Assembly (NCBI RefSeq): GCF_036014015.1
Contig: NZ_CP107905.1
Span: 8,556,001 to 8,620,000, forward strand
DNA from: Streptomyces sp. NBC_00457
GTDB taxonomy: Bacteria; Actinomycetota; Actinomycetes; Streptomycetales; Streptomycetaceae
Length of the DNA: 64,000 nucleotides
Direction: 5' to 3'
Part shown: positions 17,608 to 27,254 of the stretch, piece after piece
Layout: each line of letters begins with the position of its first letter
Position numbering within the stretch: the stretch's first letter is position 1
Position numbers and translations under genes: made by a program
The notes under the pieces: model-generated
Databases searched by the model: none
The model's input: the letters and a program-made list of their open reading frames with translations, nothing else
What the model was told of the DNA's origin: nothing

Positions 17608-19119
17608 ATGACCGTACGGCGAGTAATGGGCATCGAGACGGAGTACGGGATCTCCGTCCCCGGCCACCCCAACGCCAATGCCATGCTCACCTCGTCCCAG
17701 ATCGTCAACGCCTACGCGGCGGCGATGCACCGGGCCCGGCGGGCCCGATGGGACTTCGAGGAGGAGAACCCGCTGCGGGACGCGCGAGGCTTCGACCTCG
17801 CCCGCGAGGCCGCCGACGCCAGCCAGCTCACCGACGAGGACATCGGCCTGGCCAACGTCATCCTCACCAACGGCGCACGCCTCTACGTCGACCACGCACA
17901 CCCCGAATACAGCTCACCCGAGGTCACCAACCCCTGGGACGCCGTGCTCTGGGACAAGGCCGGCGAACACATCATGGCCGAAGCCGCCGAACGAGCCGCC
18001 CAGCTCCCCGGCGCCCAGCCCATCCACCTGTACAAGAACAACACCGACAACAAAGGCGCGTCCTACGGCACCCACGAGAACTACCTGATGAAGCGGGAAA
18101 CCCCCTTCTCGGACATCGTGCGCCACCTCACGCCCTTCTTCGTCTCCCGACAGGTCTTCGCCGGAGCGGGCCGCGTCGGCATCGGCCAGGACGGACACGA
18201 ACACGGCTTCCAGCTCAGCCAGCGCGCGGACTACTTCGAAGTCGAGGTGGGCCTCGAGACCACGCTCAAGCGCCCCATCATCAACACCCGCGACGAGCCC
18301 CACGCGGACGCGGAGAAATACCGCCGACTCCACGTGATCATCGGCGACGCGAACCTCGCCGAGATCTCCACCTACCTGAAACTCGGCACGACATCCCTGG
18401 TGCTGTCGATGATCGAGGACGGGTTCATCGCGGTCGACCTCGCCGTCGACCAGCCCGTCCGCACCCTCCACCAGGTCTCCCACGACCCCACCCTCAAGCG
18501 CCTGGTCACCCTCCGCAGCGGCCGCACACTCACCGCGGTCCAGCTGCAAATGGAGTACTACGAGCTCTCCCGCAAATACGTGGAGGAGCGCTACGGCGCC
18601 GACGCCGACGACCAGACCAAGGACGTCCTCGCCCGCTGGGAAGACACCCTCAACCGGCTCGAGAACGACCCCATGAGCCTCGCCGGCGAACTCGACTGGG
18701 TTGCCAAGAGGGAGCTGATGGAGGGCTACCGACGCCGGGACGACCTGGACTGGGACGCCGCGAGGCTGCATTTGGTCGACCTCCAGTACGCCGATGTACG
18801 CGAGGAGAAGGGCCTCTACAACCGTCTCGTCGCCCGTGGGCGCATGAAGCGCCTCCTGGACGAGCCGGGCATCGAGCGGGCCCGTACCAAGCCGCCGGAG
18901 GACACGCGGGCGTACTTCCGTGGCCGGTGCCTGGAGCAGTACGCGGACGACGTCGCCGCGGCCTCCTGGGACTCCGTGATCTTCGATCTTCCCGGGCGGG
19001 ACTCGTTGCAACGCGTCCCAACCCTGGAACCACTTCGCGGAACGCGTAATCACGTCAAGGAACTCCTGGACCGTTGCCGCACGGCAGAAGACCTGGTCAG
19101 GGTCCTCTCCGGCGGCTGA
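17608..19119 (+). CDS. dop: Depupylase/Pup deamidase Dop
   Basis: Dop converts the C-terminal Gln of Pup to Glu, making it competent for ligation, and also removes Pup from substrates. The 503-residue enzyme has the glutamine-synthetase-like fold shared with PafA. Landmarks are the ATP/Mg motif MGIETEYG (E10, E12), the catalytic D95 in [15 protein letters not shown] and the [19 protein letters not shown] strand. The segment around 45-80 that is missing from PafA matches the Dop loop. ATG at 17608 follows aaggagg. pup begins 155 bases downstream. Confidence 0.96.
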   Translation: MTVRRVMGIETEYGISVPGHPNANAMLTSSQIVNAYAAAMHRARRARWDFEEENPLRDARGFDLAREAADASQLTDEDIGLANVILTNGARLYVDHAHPEYSSPEVTNPWDAVLWDKAGEHIMAEAAERAAQLPGAQPIHLYKNNTDNKGASYGTHENYLMKRETPFSDIVRHLTPFFVSRQVFAGAGRVGIGQDGHEHGFQLSQRADYFEVEVGLETTLKRPIINTRDEPHADAEKYRRLHVIIGDANLAEISTYLKLGTTSLVLSMIEDGFIAVDLAVDQPVRTLHQVSHDPTLKRLVTLRSGRTLTAVQLQMEYYELSRKYVEERYGADADDQTKDVLARWEDTLNRLENDPMSLAGELDWVAKRELMEGYRRRDDLDWDAARLHLVDLQYADVREEKGLYNRLVARGRMKRLLDEPGIERARTKPPEDTRAYFRGRCLEQYADDVAAASWDSVIFDLPGRDSLQRVPTLEPLRGTRNHVKELLDRCRTAEDLVRVLSGG

Positions 19120-19274
19120 ACGAACACCCGGGCAGAAACGGCCCGGCAGGGTGGAAACCCCGGCGTCCGGGAATCATCGAGGTGGTCCCCGGACGTTGAG
19201 GAAACTGCGGGGCCGATGTCGGACCCTGCTTGTAGGGTCTGATCAAGAACGTCGAACCGAGCGGGGTGAGGGTT

Positions 19275-19493
19275 ATGGCGACCAAGGACACCGGCGGCGG
19301 CCAGCAGAAGGCAACGCGCTCCACCGAGGAGGTCGAGGAGCAGGCGGCAGAGTCGCAGGCTTCGGAGGACCTCAAGGAGCGTCAAGAGAAGCTGAGCGAT
19401 GACGTGGACTCCGTGCTGGACGAGATTGATGATGTCCTCGAGGAGAATGCGGAGGACTTCGTTCGAAGTTTCGTTCAGAAGGGTGGCCAGTAG
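19275..19493 (+). CDS. pup: Prokaryotic ubiquitin-like protein Pup
   Basis: The 72-residue, intrinsically disordered, acidic modifier is attached to lysines of target proteins. Its C-terminal half (about 30-60, DLKERQEKLSDDVDSVLDEI) is the helix bound by ARC, and the chain ends VQKGGQ, so the Gln must be deamidated by Dop first. ATG at 19275 (MATKDTGGGQQ) follows gaggtt-like weak spacing; an in-frame upstream codon at 19266 is less likely. A TAGGGT at 19233-19238 is a possible -10. An HNH gene lies between pup and prcB. Confidence 0.97.
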   Translation: MATKDTGGGQQKATRSTEEVEEQAAESQASEDLKERQEKLSDDVDSVLDEIDDVLEENAEDFVRSFVQKGGQ

Positions 19494-19507
19494 CCTTCGA
19501 ATCGAAG

Positions 19508-20119
19508 GTGGCGGGGGAGCTGGAGTTGGCAAGCGAAGAACGAGAGAAGCGCTGCTCGCGGTGCAAGGTATCCAAGCCGCGGGCAGCCTTCGCTGGTAAC
19601 AGGTCAGCCCGCGATGGGTTGCAGGCCTATTGTCGGGCGTGCTGGGCGGCCTACCACCAGGAGCGGCAACTGGCGAAGGGAAGAAATGTCCGGCCACGAG
19701 TGGAAACACCCGAGGGCCACAAGTTCTGCCGGAGCTGTGGCGAGATCAAGCCACACAGTGAGTGGCATCGCAATGCGACAGCCTCCGACGGCCTCTCAAC
19801 GAGTTGCAAGGCATGCCGAGCGGCCAAGGGTCGTGCGGGACATCTGAAGCGTCAGTACGGCATGACCGAAGCCGAGCGGGACGAGATGATCGCCTCCCAG
19901 ATGGGGCTCTGCGTGATCTGCCTGAACGCTCCGGCTGTGCATGTGGATCACTGCCATTCGACGGGTAGGGTCCGTGGCGTACTGTGCTTCAACTGCAATT
20001 CAGCCATCGGCAAATTGGGAGACGATCCCGACGCTGCCCGTCGGGTTGCCGCCTACTTGGAAGGATCCTCGTGGAAGCCAACACTCGTAGCACCGGGCGT
20101 CTACCGGCTGCCTTCCTGA
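19508..20119 (+). CDS. HNH/endonuclease VII-like protein with duplicated zinc knuckles, between pup and prcB
   Basis: The 203-residue protein has two similar zinc-binding units, C16/C19/C42/C45 and C74/C77/C100/C103 (CSRCK...CRAC and CRSCGEIKP...CKAC), an apparent internal duplication. A C-terminal HNH module of the phage T4 endonuclease VII type follows: CVIC (135-138), [20 protein letters not shown] with H148 as catalytic base, and [10 protein letters not shown]. It may cleave branched or damaged DNA; this is inference. GTG at 19508 or TTG at 19526 (with GGGGGAG ahead) could start it. Its end overlaps prcB by 49 bases. Codon use looks less GC-biased than its neighbours, which hints at later acquisition. 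Confidence 0.85.
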   Translation: MAGELELASEEREKRCSRCKVSKPRAAFAGNRSARDGLQAYCRACWAAYHQERQLAKGRNVRPRVETPEGHKFCRSCGEIKPHSEWHRNATASDGLSTSCKACRAAKGRAGHLKRQYGMTEAERDEMIASQMGLCVICLNAPAVHVDHCHSTGRVRGVLCFNCNSAIGKLGDDPDAARRVAAYLEGSSWKPTLVAPGVYRLPS

Positions 20120-20916
20120 CGCCTGGGTCGTCGTCCTTTATGGACTTCTTGTCCGAGCATCAGCCGGACATCCTGCCCGGTAACCGGCAACTGCCTCCCA
20201 CGAAGGGCGTGATCGAGGCGCCGCACGGCACGACGATCGTGGCGGCCACGTTCCCCGGGGGCGTCGTGCTGGCCGGTGACCGTCGGGCCACGATGGGTAA
20301 CGTCATCGCGCAGCGGGACATCGAGAAGGTGTTCCCGGCGGATGAGTACTCGGCCGTGGGTATTGCCGGCACGGCGGGTCTCGCCGTGGAGATGGTGAAG
20401 CTGTTCCAGCTGGAGCTGGAGCACTTCGAGAAGGTCGAGGGCGCGCAGCTCTCGCTGGAGGGCAAGGCGAACCGTCTGTCGACCATGATCCGGTCGAACC
20501 TCGGTATGGCCATGCAGGGGCTGGCTGTGGTGCCGCTCTTCGCTGGTTACGACGTGGATCGCGGCAAGGGGCGGATCTTCTCGTACGACGTCACCGGCGG
20601 CCGTTCCGAGGAGCACGGCTTCGCTGCCACCGGTTCGGGTTCGATCTTTGCGCGCGGTGCCATGAAGAAGCTCTTCCGGAGCGATCTGGCCGAGGACGAG
20701 GCCACGACTCTTGTGGTGCAGGCCCTGTACGACGCGGCAGACGACGACTCGGCGACCGGTGGTCCGGATGTAGCGCGCCGGATCTACCCGATCGTCACTG
20801 TGATCACCGAGGACGGTTTCCGTCGGCTGACGGAGGAGGAGTCCTCCGAGATCGCCCGCTCGATTCTGGAGCGGCGTCTGGAGCAGCCGGACGGCCCGCG
20901 GGCCGCGCTGCTGTAG
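20071..20916 (+). CDS. prcB: 20S proteasome beta subunit
   Basis: The catalytic subunit of the actinobacterial 20S core is made as a proprotein. Here a 53-residue propeptide ([16 protein letters not shown]...) precedes the cleavage site PHG|TTIVA. T54 becomes the N-terminal nucleophile, with the conserved GDRRAT and the Lys in the IEKVF region. 281 residues is the usual size. GTG at 20071 follows GGAAGGATCC, inside the 3' end of the HNH gene, suggesting translational coupling. prcA follows after 59 bases. Confidence 0.96.
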   Translation: MEANTRSTGRLPAAFLTPGSSSFMDFLSEHQPDILPGNRQLPPTKGVIEAPHGTTIVAATFPGGVVLAGDRRATMGNVIAQRDIEKVFPADEYSAVGIAGTAGLAVEMVKLFQLELEHFEKVEGAQLSLEGKANRLSTMIRSNLGMAMQGLAVVPLFAGYDVDRGKGRIFSYDVTGGRSEEHGFAATGSGSIFARGAMKKLFRSDLAEDEATTLVVQALYDAADDDSATGGPDVARRIYPIVTVITEDGFRRLTEEESSEIARSILERRLEQPDGPRAALL

Positions 20917-20975
20917 GCGGCGGGCTCTTGTTGCAAGGTGATCCAGTGACTTCGACAGAAAGGGATGGGTAGCCG

Positions 20976-21722
20976 GTGTCGACGCCGTTCTATGTCTCAC
21001 CTCAGCAGGCGATGACCGACCGTGCGGAGTTCGCCCGGAAGGGCATCGCGCGTGGCCGCAGCCTGGTCGTGTTGCAGTATGCCGATGGCATCGTGTTCAT
21101 CGGGGAGAATCCGTCCCGCGCGCTGCACAAGTTCAGCGAGATCTATGACCGGATCGGTTTTGCGGCGGCCGGTAAGTACAACGAGTACGAGAACCTCAGG
21201 ATCGGTGGCGTGCGGTACGCCGACCTGCGTGGTTACACCTATGACCGTGATGACGTGACCGCTCGTGGTCTGGCCAATGTGTACGCCCAGACGCTGGGCA
21301 CGATCTTCTCGAGTGCGGCCGAGAAGCCGTACGAGGTGGAGCTGGTCGTCGCCGAGGTGGGGGAGACGCCGGAGGGCGATCAGATTTACCGGTTGCCGCA
21401 TGACGGTTCGATCGTCGATGAGCATGGTTCGGTCGCGGTCGGTGGCAATGCGGAGCAGATCAGTAGTTATCTCGATCAGCGTCACCAGGACGGTATGTCT
21501 CTGGCGGAGGCGCTGAAGCTGGCCGTGCAGGCGTTGTCCCGGGATACCAACGGTACGCAGCGGGAGATTCCGGCGGAGCGGCTGGAGGTCGCGGTGCTGG
21601 ACCGTACGCGTCCGCAGGCGCGGAAGTTCAGGCGGATCACGGGTCCGCAGCTGGGCCGGCTGCTGGAGGCGGACGGTGCGGAGACCGCGGCGGAGGCCGA
21701 GAGCTCCGAGGACGAGGAGTAG
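20976..21722 (+). CDS. prcA: 20S proteasome alpha subunit
   Basis: PrcA forms the outer heptameric rings that gate the core particle and receive ARC. The 248-residue protein begins [20 protein letters not shown] with the alpha-type N-terminal helix, has [20 protein letters not shown] and [19 protein letters not shown], and ends with an acidic tail ([14 protein letters not shown]) common in Streptomyces. The GTG start at 20976 was chosen on alignment. A hairpin at 21764-21797 closes the pup-prcBA transcript. Confidence 0.96.
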   Translation: MSTPFYVSPQQAMTDRAEFARKGIARGRSLVVLQYADGIVFIGENPSRALHKFSEIYDRIGFAAAGKYNEYENLRIGGVRYADLRGYTYDRDDVTARGLANVYAQTLGTIFSSAAEKPYEVELVVAEVGETPEGDQIYRLPHDGSIVDEHGSVAVGGNAEQISSYLDQRHQDGMSLAEALKLAVQALSRDTNGTQREIPAERLEVAVLDRTRPQARKFRRITGPQLGRLLEADGAETAAEAESSEDEE

Positions 21723-21763
21723 GTCGGCCGATGTAGGCCCGCTGCTCGCCCTGCCTTGCCTTG

Positions 21764-21797
21764 TGTGCCCCGGCCGCTGTCGTGCGGACGGGGCACA
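21764..21797 (+). terminator. Terminator after prcA
   Basis: An inverted repeat (TGTGCCCCG, 21764-21772, with CGGGGCACA, 21789-21797) with an additional inner CCGC/GCGG stem lies between the convergent prcA and lacI-type genes. Confidence 0.75.
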
Positions 21798-21803
21798 GGC
21801 GTG

Positions 21804-22823
21804 TCAGGGGGTGCTGGGCGGCGCTGTGGAGCCTCGTACGACGAGTTCGACGGGGATGTCGCCCGCGTCCGGTGTACGGCCGTCCAGGACCGCCAGCAGC
21901 GCTTGCATGCCGCGTTCGCCGAACAGCTCGGCGTCCAGGCGTACGGTCGTCAGCTCGGGGTCGATGGCGGTGGCGAGGGCGAGGTCGTCGAGGCCGGTGA
22001 CGGAGATGTCGTCGGGGATGCGCAGGCCCAGGCGGCGTACGGCCTTGTAGGCACCGGCGGCGAGTTTGTCGTCGTCGCAGACCAGTGCGGTGGGCCGGGA
22101 GGCGCCGGGGGCGGAGAGCGCCTTTTCGGCGGCGATGCGGGCGCCTTCGATGGAGATGGGTGCGTGGGCCGTGCGTACGGATGTGCCGGGGACCTCGCCG
22201 ACTCGTGCGGCCAGTTCTCGTTCGCGTACCTCGAAGGTCCAGGAGGGGATGTCCGCCGCGAGGTGGAGGAAGTGGCGGTGGCCGAGGCCGAGGAGGTGTT
22301 CGGCGACTTGGCGGACGCCGTCGGTGATGTCGAGGTTGACGGTGGCGGCGCCGAGGCTGCCGTTCGGGTCGCTGTCGAGCATGACGAGGGGGAGTTGGTC
22401 GCCGCGGATGGCGGTGAGGGCGTCGGCGGCCATGGAGGAGGCGATGACGCCGTCGAGGGCGGCCTGGGCGGAGGCGAAGGGGTCGCGGGCGGGGCCGATG
22501 CCTTCGGGGGAGGGGTAGAGGACGACGCCGAAGCCGTGTTCGGCGGCGATGCGGGCCGCTCCGGTGTAGACGCCGGCGAAGAACTCGGTCGTCAGTGCGG
22601 GGACCACGAGCAGGACGGTGCGGGTGTGGCCGAGGCGGAGGTTGCGGGCGGCGAGGTTGGGGCGGTAGCCGAGGTCGCGTGCGGCTTGTCGTACGCGTTC
22701 GGCGGTGGTTTCCGAGACCCGGCCGCGCCATTTGTCGCCGAGGACGAGGGAGACGGCGGCCTGGGAGACCCCGGCCGCCTGGGCGACGTCGCGGCTGGTC
22801 GGGCGGGTGCTGCCTTGTGCCAC
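21804..22823 (-). CDS. LacI-family transcriptional regulator
   Basis: The 339-residue repressor has an N-terminal LacI helix-turn-helix (TSRDVAQAAGVSQAAVSLVL), the hinge helix region VRQAARDLGYRPNLAARNLR and a periplasmic-binding-protein-like effector domain (about 65-335) with VTGLDDLALATAIDPELTTV. The ligand is probably a sugar or nucleoside, but the sequence does not say which. GTG start at 22823. It is divergent from an MFS gene across 108 bases that contain paired TACGTA elements, so it probably controls that gene and itself. Confidence 0.9.
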   Translation of the reverse strand: MAQGSTRPTSRDVAQAAGVSQAAVSLVLGDKWRGRVSETTAERVRQAARDLGYRPNLAARNLRLGHTRTVLLVVPALTTEFFAGVYTGAARIAAEHGFGVVLYPSPEGIGPARDPFASAQAALDGVIASSMAADALTAIRGDQLPLVMLDSDPNGSLGAATVNLDITDGVRQVAEHLLGLGHRHFLHLAADIPSWTFEVRERELAARVGEVPGTSVRTAHAPISIEGARIAAEKALSAPGASRPTALVCDDDKLAAGAYKAVRRLGLRIPDDISVTGLDDLALATAIDPELTTVRLDAELFGERGMQALLAVLDGRTPDAGDIPVELVVRGSTAPPSTP

Positions 22824-22868
22824 CGTGCGACCTGCTCTTTCGTCTGGACGGGTGGACAGCGCACATGG

Positions 22869-22895
22869 TACGTATGACTGGGGACGTTATACGTA
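22869..22895. promoter_or_regulatory. Candidate LacI operator pair
   Basis: The palindromic hexamer TACGTA occurs at 22869-22874 and 22890-22895, 21 bp apart (about two helical turns), between the divergent lacI-type and MFS genes. LacI-family operators are centred on CG, as here. The function is inferred. Confidence 0.4.
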
Positions 22896-22931
22896 ACACT
22901 TCAATGGGGTCGGCGAGCGGAAGGGCGGTAC

Positions 22932-24191
22932 ATGGCCGTGGGATACCTGGAGATCCTCAGGGCGAGGCACGCCACCCGGCTGCTGGTCGGCACGCTCGTG
23001 GGCCGGCTGCCGAACGCGACCTGTGCGATCGCGATCGTGCTGTTCGTGCGGGCGGAGGGCGGCACGTACAGCCTCGCGGGGGCGCTGGCGGCCGTGTACG
23101 GGGTCGCGAACGCCGTGGGGCAGCCGGTGCTGGGGCGGCTGGTGGACCTGTACGGGCAGCCGCGTATACAGCTGCCGGCCGCGGTGCTGTCGGCGCTGGC
23201 GATGGCGGTGTTCGCCTTCGCGGGCACCGACCCGCTGCCGCTCGCCTGTGCGGCCGTGGCGGCTGCCGGGCTCTTCACACCGCCCTTGGAGGGCGGTCTG
23301 CGGGCGCTGTGGCCGAGCGTGCTCCGTAAGGAGGGCCAGGTGCACACGGCGTACGCGATGGACGCGGTCGCGCAGGAAGTCATGTTCACCGTGGGGCCGT
23401 TGCTGGTGACCGTGTGTGTGTCGCTGTGGTCGGCGCAGACCGCGCTGCTGGTGCTGAACGTCATCGGGGTCCTCGGCGCGCTGTCCGTGGTCGTCTCGCC
23501 GCCTTCGCGCGCGTGGCGTTCGGCGCCGCGTGAGGCGCACTGGCTGGGTGCGTTGCGTTCGCCCGGGCTGCTGGCGTTGCTGGGGGCGTTTCTGTTCGTC
23601 GGTATCGCGCTGGGTTCCATCACGGTGGCGGCGGTGTCGTACGCGGACGACAACGGCGGTGACGCGGTGTACGGCTGGCTGATGGCGGGGCTGGGGCTGG
23701 GTGCGCTGGTCGGCGGCAGCGTGTACGGGGCGCGGCAGTGGACCGGTGAGCCGGCGCGGCGGCTGTGTGGGCTGGTGGCCCTTCTCGCGGTGTGTTATCT
23801 GCCACTGATGCTCATGCCGGGCGCGGTCGCCATGACGTTGCTCAGCGTGCTGTCCGGGGTGTTCCTCGCGCCGTGCATCGCGTGTGCGTTCGTGCTCGTG
23901 GACCGGCATGCGCCGAGGGGGACGGTCACGGAGGCGTTCTCGTGGCTGGTGACGACGTTCACGGTCGGGGCGTCGGTCGGAACGGGCCTCACGGGTCCGG
24001 TCATCGAGGGCGGCGGGGCGCTGTGGGGCTTCGCCGTGCCGGGTGCCGCGGGCGGGGTGTCGCTGCTGGTTGTGCTGGTCACCCTGCGGGTGCTGGCGGC
24101 GCCCGGTGGGCGGGCCGTGGTGGCGGCCGCATCGGAAAATGATCGCAACCGTGCGGTCGAACCCCGTTTCAGCTCAGGGGATCGGGCGTAA
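22932..24191 (+). CDS. Major facilitator superfamily transporter
   Basis: The 419-residue protein has about twelve hydrophobic segments and the MFS signature loop after helix 2 (GQPVLGRLVDLYGQPR). It resembles drug/sugar efflux members of actinobacteria. Its substrate is unknown. ATG at 22932 follows gaagggcgg. It is controlled presumably by the divergent LacI-type regulator. It ends 9 bases before pafA, so pafA could be read through from it, although pafA does not depend on it functionally. Confidence 0.88.
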   Translation: MAVGYLEILRARHATRLLVGTLVGRLPNATCAIAIVLFVRAEGGTYSLAGALAAVYGVANAVGQPVLGRLVDLYGQPRIQLPAAVLSALAMAVFAFAGTDPLPLACAAVAAAGLFTPPLEGGLRALWPSVLRKEGQVHTAYAMDAVAQEVMFTVGPLLVTVCVSLWSAQTALLVLNVIGVLGALSVVVSPPSRAWRSAPREAHWLGALRSPGLLALLGAFLFVGIALGSITVAAVSYADDNGGDAVYGWLMAGLGLGALVGGSVYGARQWTGEPARRLCGLVALLAVCYLPLMLMPGAVAMTLLSVLSGVFLAPCIACAFVLVDRHAPRGTVTEAFSWLVTTFTVGASVGTGLTGPVIEGGGALWGFAVPGAAGGVSLLVVLVTLRVLAAPGGRAVVAAASENDRNRAVEPRFSSGDRA

Positions 24192-24200
24192 TGTTCACTC

Positions 24201-25562
24201 ATGGACCGCCGCATTTTCGGGCTGGAGAACGAGTACGGCGTCACGTGTACGTTCAGGGGACAGCGACGCCTGTCTCCCGACGAGGTGGCGCGGTACCTCT
24301 TCCGCCGTGTCGTGTCATGGGGCCGCAGCAGCAATGTCTTTCTGCGAAACGGCGCCCGCCTCTATCTCGACGTGGGCTCACATCCGGAATACGCGACACC
24401 CGAATGTGACAACGTGACCGAGCTGGTCACCCACGACAAGGCCGGCGAGCGCATTCTCGAGGGACTCCTGGTGGACGCCGAACGACGCCTGCACGAGGAA
24501 GGAATCGCGGGCGACGTCTACCTCTTCAAGAACAACACCGACTCGGCAGGCAACTCCTACGGCTGCCACGAGAACTATCTGGTGGCGCGGCACGGGGAGT
24601 TCTCCCGGCTCGCGGACATTCTGATTCCGTTCCTTGTCACCCGCCAGCTGCTGTGCGGTGCGGGCAAGGTGTTGCAGACCCCGCGTGGCGCCGTGTACTG
24701 CGTCAGCCAGCGGGCCGAGCACATCTGGGAGGGCGTGTCCTCGGCGACGACGCGTTCCCGGCCCATCATCAACACCCGCGACGAACCGCACGCGGACGCC
24801 GAGCGCTACCGCCGCCTGCATGTCATCGTGGGCGACTCGAACATGTCCGAGACGACCATGCTGCTGAAGGTCGGCGCGACCGACCTGGTGCTGCGCATGA
24901 TCGAGGCGGGCACGGTGATGCGGGACCTGACCCTGGAGAACCCGATCCGGGCGATCCGCGAGGTCAGCCATGACATCACGGGCCGGCGCAAGGTGCGTCT
25001 GGCCAGCGGGCGCGAGGCCTCGGCGCTGGAAGTGCAGCGTGAGTACTACGAGAAGGCAGTGGACTTCTGCGAGCGCCGCGGGATCCGTACCGGCACCGTG
25101 GAGCAGGTCCTGGAGCTGTGGGGCCGCACCCTGGACTCGATCGAGGCCGAGGACCTCGACCGGATCGGCACCGAGATCGACTGGGTGATGAAGTACAAGC
25201 TCATCGAGCGGTACCGCGCCAAGCACAACATGACCATGTCGCATCCGCGCGTGGCGCAGATAGACCTCGCCTACCACGACATCCATCGCAGGCGAGGTCT
25301 TTACTACCTGCTGGAGAAGAAGGGTCAAGCCGCCCGGATCTGCAATGACTTGAAGATCTTCGAGGGCAAGTCGGTTCCGCCGCAGACCACTCGGGCCCGG
25401 CTGCGCGGTGACTTCATCCGCAGGGCTCAGGAACAGCGTCGTGACTTCACGGTCGACTGGGTGCACCTGAAGCTCAACGACCAGGCACAGCGCACCGTGT
25501 TGTGCAAGGACCCGTTCCGTTCCGTGGACGACCGGGTCGAGAAGCTCATCGCCGGAATGTGA
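24201..25562 (+). CDS. pafA: Pup-protein ligase PafA
   Basis: PafA phosphorylates the C-terminal Glu of Pup with ATP and joins it to substrate lysines. The 453-residue enzyme shows the GS-like motif [10 protein letters not shown] (E9, E11), catalytic D57 in [35 protein letters not shown] and [19 protein letters not shown]. Unlike Dop it lacks the 40-residue insertion near the N-terminus. ATG at 24201. It is followed by a perfect terminator-like hairpin. Confidence 0.96.
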   Translation: MDRRIFGLENEYGVTCTFRGQRRLSPDEVARYLFRRVVSWGRSSNVFLRNGARLYLDVGSHPEYATPECDNVTELVTHDKAGERILEGLLVDAERRLHEEGIAGDVYLFKNNTDSAGNSYGCHENYLVARHGEFSRLADILIPFLVTRQLLCGAGKVLQTPRGAVYCVSQRAEHIWEGVSSATTRSRPIINTRDEPHADAERYRRLHVIVGDSNMSETTMLLKVGATDLVLRMIEAGTVMRDLTLENPIRAIREVSHDITGRRKVRLASGREASALEVQREYYEKAVDFCERRGIRTGTVEQVLELWGRTLDSIEAEDLDRIGTEIDWVMKYKLIERYRAKHNMTMSHPRVAQIDLAYHDIHRRRGLYYLLEKKGQAARICNDLKIFEGKSVPPQTTRARLRGDFIRRAQEQRRDFTVDWVHLKLNDQAQRTVLCKDPFRSVDDRVEKLIAGM

Positions 25563-25598
25563 GCATCGCGTTTCGGCTTGATCGCCGGAACGCAACGC

Positions 25599-25627
25599 GG
25601 GCGCCGTACGTTTTCCGTACGGCGCCC
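25599..25627 (+). terminator. Terminator after pafA
   Basis: A perfect 12-bp stem (GGGCGCCGTACG with CGTACGGCGCCC, loop ttttc) is located 37 bases after the pafA stop. Confidence 0.88.
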
Positions 25628-25690
25628 TTCTCACGCCGTAGAGTTGCGCGCACGCCATCAACAAGATCGACCGATTACGAGGCCCCCACC

Positions 25691-26692
25691 GTGCGCCGAC
25701 GCTCACTGCTCATCGCTGTTCCCGCTGGACTGGTCACGCTCGCCGGATGCGGCGACGACGACTCGGCCGACTCGGCCCAGGCCTCCGACAGCGCGTCGCC
25801 CTCGGCCTCGGCATCCTCGGCGCCGCCACCGAAGCTGGTCGACGGCCCGCTGCCGGCGATCACGGCGGGCACGAAGTTCGAAGAGAAGCCGACCGTCGCC
25901 AAGGGCAGCGGGGACCCGTCGAAGGACCTCGCGGTGAAGACGCTCATCGCCGGCAGCGGCCGGACCGTCGCGGAGAACGACTATGTCCTGGCCCACTATG
26001 TGGGTCAGATCTGGGACACGGCGAAGGTCTTCGACAACTCCTACGACCGCAAGGCCCCGGCGTTCTTCCAGCTGGCCCCGAACAGCATCATCGACGGCTG
26101 GCGGTACGCGCTGCCCGGCAAGAAGGTCGGCAGCCGGGTCCAGATGGCCATCCCCCCGACATGGGGGTACGGCACGCAGGGCAATCCGCAGGCGGGCATC
26201 AAGGGCACCGACACGCTGGTGTTCGTGGTCGACGTGCAGGACACGTTCAACGGGAAGAGCTCCGCCAAGGGCAGCACGGTCGCGCAGGACAACATCGACC
26301 TGCCCAAGGTGAGCGCCAACACCGACGGCAAGGCGCCCTCCATCGAGATGCCCAAGTCCGATGCGCCGAAGAAGCTGGTGGCGAACTACGTCATCGAGGG
26401 CGACGGCGCCGAGGTCGCCGCCCAGGACACCGTGCTGGTGCAGTACAAGGGCGTGGTGTGGGACGGCGGCAAGGAGTTCGACTCGACGTACAGCCGCAAG
26501 TCGCTCACGTCGTTCTCGCTGCAGCAGGTCGTCAAGGGCTGGGCGCAGGGCCTGACGGGCAAGAAGGTCGGCAGCCGGGTACTGATCGTGATCCCGCCGG
26601 ACCTGGGGTACGGCGACAACCCGCCGGCCGGCAGCGGTATCGAGAAGGACTCCACGCTGGTCTTCTCGGTGGACATCCTGGCGAAGATGTGA
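25691..26692 (+). CDS. Lipoprotein with two FKBP-type peptidyl-prolyl isomerase domains
   Basis: The 333-residue exported lipoprotein catalyses proline cis-trans isomerisation at the cell surface. The signal is VRRRSLLIAVPAGLVTLAGC (lipobox LAGC, C20), followed by a Ser/Ala/Asp-rich linker. FKBP domain 1 spans about 85-185 (LAHYVGQIWD...WGYGTQGNPQAGIKGTDTLVFVVDV) and domain 2 about 230-333 (VLVQYKGVVWDGGKEFDSTY...DLGYGDNPPAGSGIEKDSTL in short segments). GTG at 25691 was chosen for the signal peptide. A second, cytoplasmic FKBP gene follows at 61 bases. Confidence 0.9.
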   Translation: MRRRSLLIAVPAGLVTLAGCGDDDSADSAQASDSASPSASASSAPPPKLVDGPLPAITAGTKFEEKPTVAKGSGDPSKDLAVKTLIAGSGRTVAENDYVLAHYVGQIWDTAKVFDNSYDRKAPAFFQLAPNSIIDGWRYALPGKKVGSRVQMAIPPTWGYGTQGNPQAGIKGTDTLVFVVDVQDTFNGKSSAKGSTVAQDNIDLPKVSANTDGKAPSIEMPKSDAPKKLVANYVIEGDGAEVAAQDTVLVQYKGVVWDGGKEFDSTYSRKSLTSFSLQQVVKGWAQGLTGKKVGSRVLIVIPPDLGYGDNPPAGSGIEKDSTLVFSVDILAKM

Positions 26693-26753
26693 CGTCACCG
26701 AGATGTAAGACTGTGACCGTTCGCCTTTCCGCAGACAAGCAGGAGCTAGAGAC

Positions 26754-27125
26754 GTGAGCATCGACAAGCCCGAGATCGACTTCCCGGGCGGCGAGCCCCC
26801 GGCGGACCTGGAGATCAAGGACATCTGGGAGGGCGACGGCGCGGTGGCGCAGGCGGGTCAGACCGTCACCGTCCACTACGTGGGTGTCGCTTTCAGCACA
26901 GGCGAGGAGTTCGACGCCAGCTGGAACCGTGGCACGCCCTTCCGTTTCCCGCTGGGCGGCGGCCGGGTCATCAAGGGTTGGGACCAGGGCGTGCAGGGCA
27001 TGAAGGTCGGCGGCCGGCGTCAGCTGACCATCCCGGCCCACCTCGCCTACGGGAACCAGAGCCCCACCCCGGCGATCAAGCCCGGTGAGACGCTGATCTT
27101 CGTGGTCGACCTCCTCGGGGTCTGA
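26754..27125 (+). CDS. FKBP-type peptidyl-prolyl cis-trans isomerase, cytoplasmic
   Basis: The 123-residue single-domain FKBP has no signal peptide. Active-site residues of the family are present in VTVHYVGVAFSTGEEFDASW, VIKGWDQGVQGMKVGGRRQL and AYGNQSPTPAIKPGETLIFV. GTG at 26754 follows caggagctagagac. It sits after the lipoprotein isomerase and before pafB, and a small hairpin (27155-27180) follows. Confidence 0.93.
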   Translation: MSIDKPEIDFPGGEPPADLEIKDIWEGDGAVAQAGQTVTVHYVGVAFSTGEEFDASWNRGTPFRFPLGGGRVIKGWDQGVQGMKVGGRRQLTIPAHLAYGNQSPTPAIKPGETLIFVVDLLGV

Positions 27126-27154
27126 TCGACGTACGACCACACCCGATCACCTGG

Positions 27155-27180
27155 GGTCCATGCCTGCGCGGGCATGGGCC
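27155..27180 (+). terminator. Terminator after the FKBP gene
   Basis: A roughly 10-bp stem (GGTCCATGCC with GGCATGGGCC, one T-G pair, loop tgcgcg) is followed by ctcggctttt. Confidence 0.7.
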
Positions 27181-27254
27181 CTCGGCTTTTGCCGCGCCAC
27201 CGCTGAGCGGTACGGTCGTCGTTCGTAAGCACCATAGGGAGGCGAAGGGCGTCG

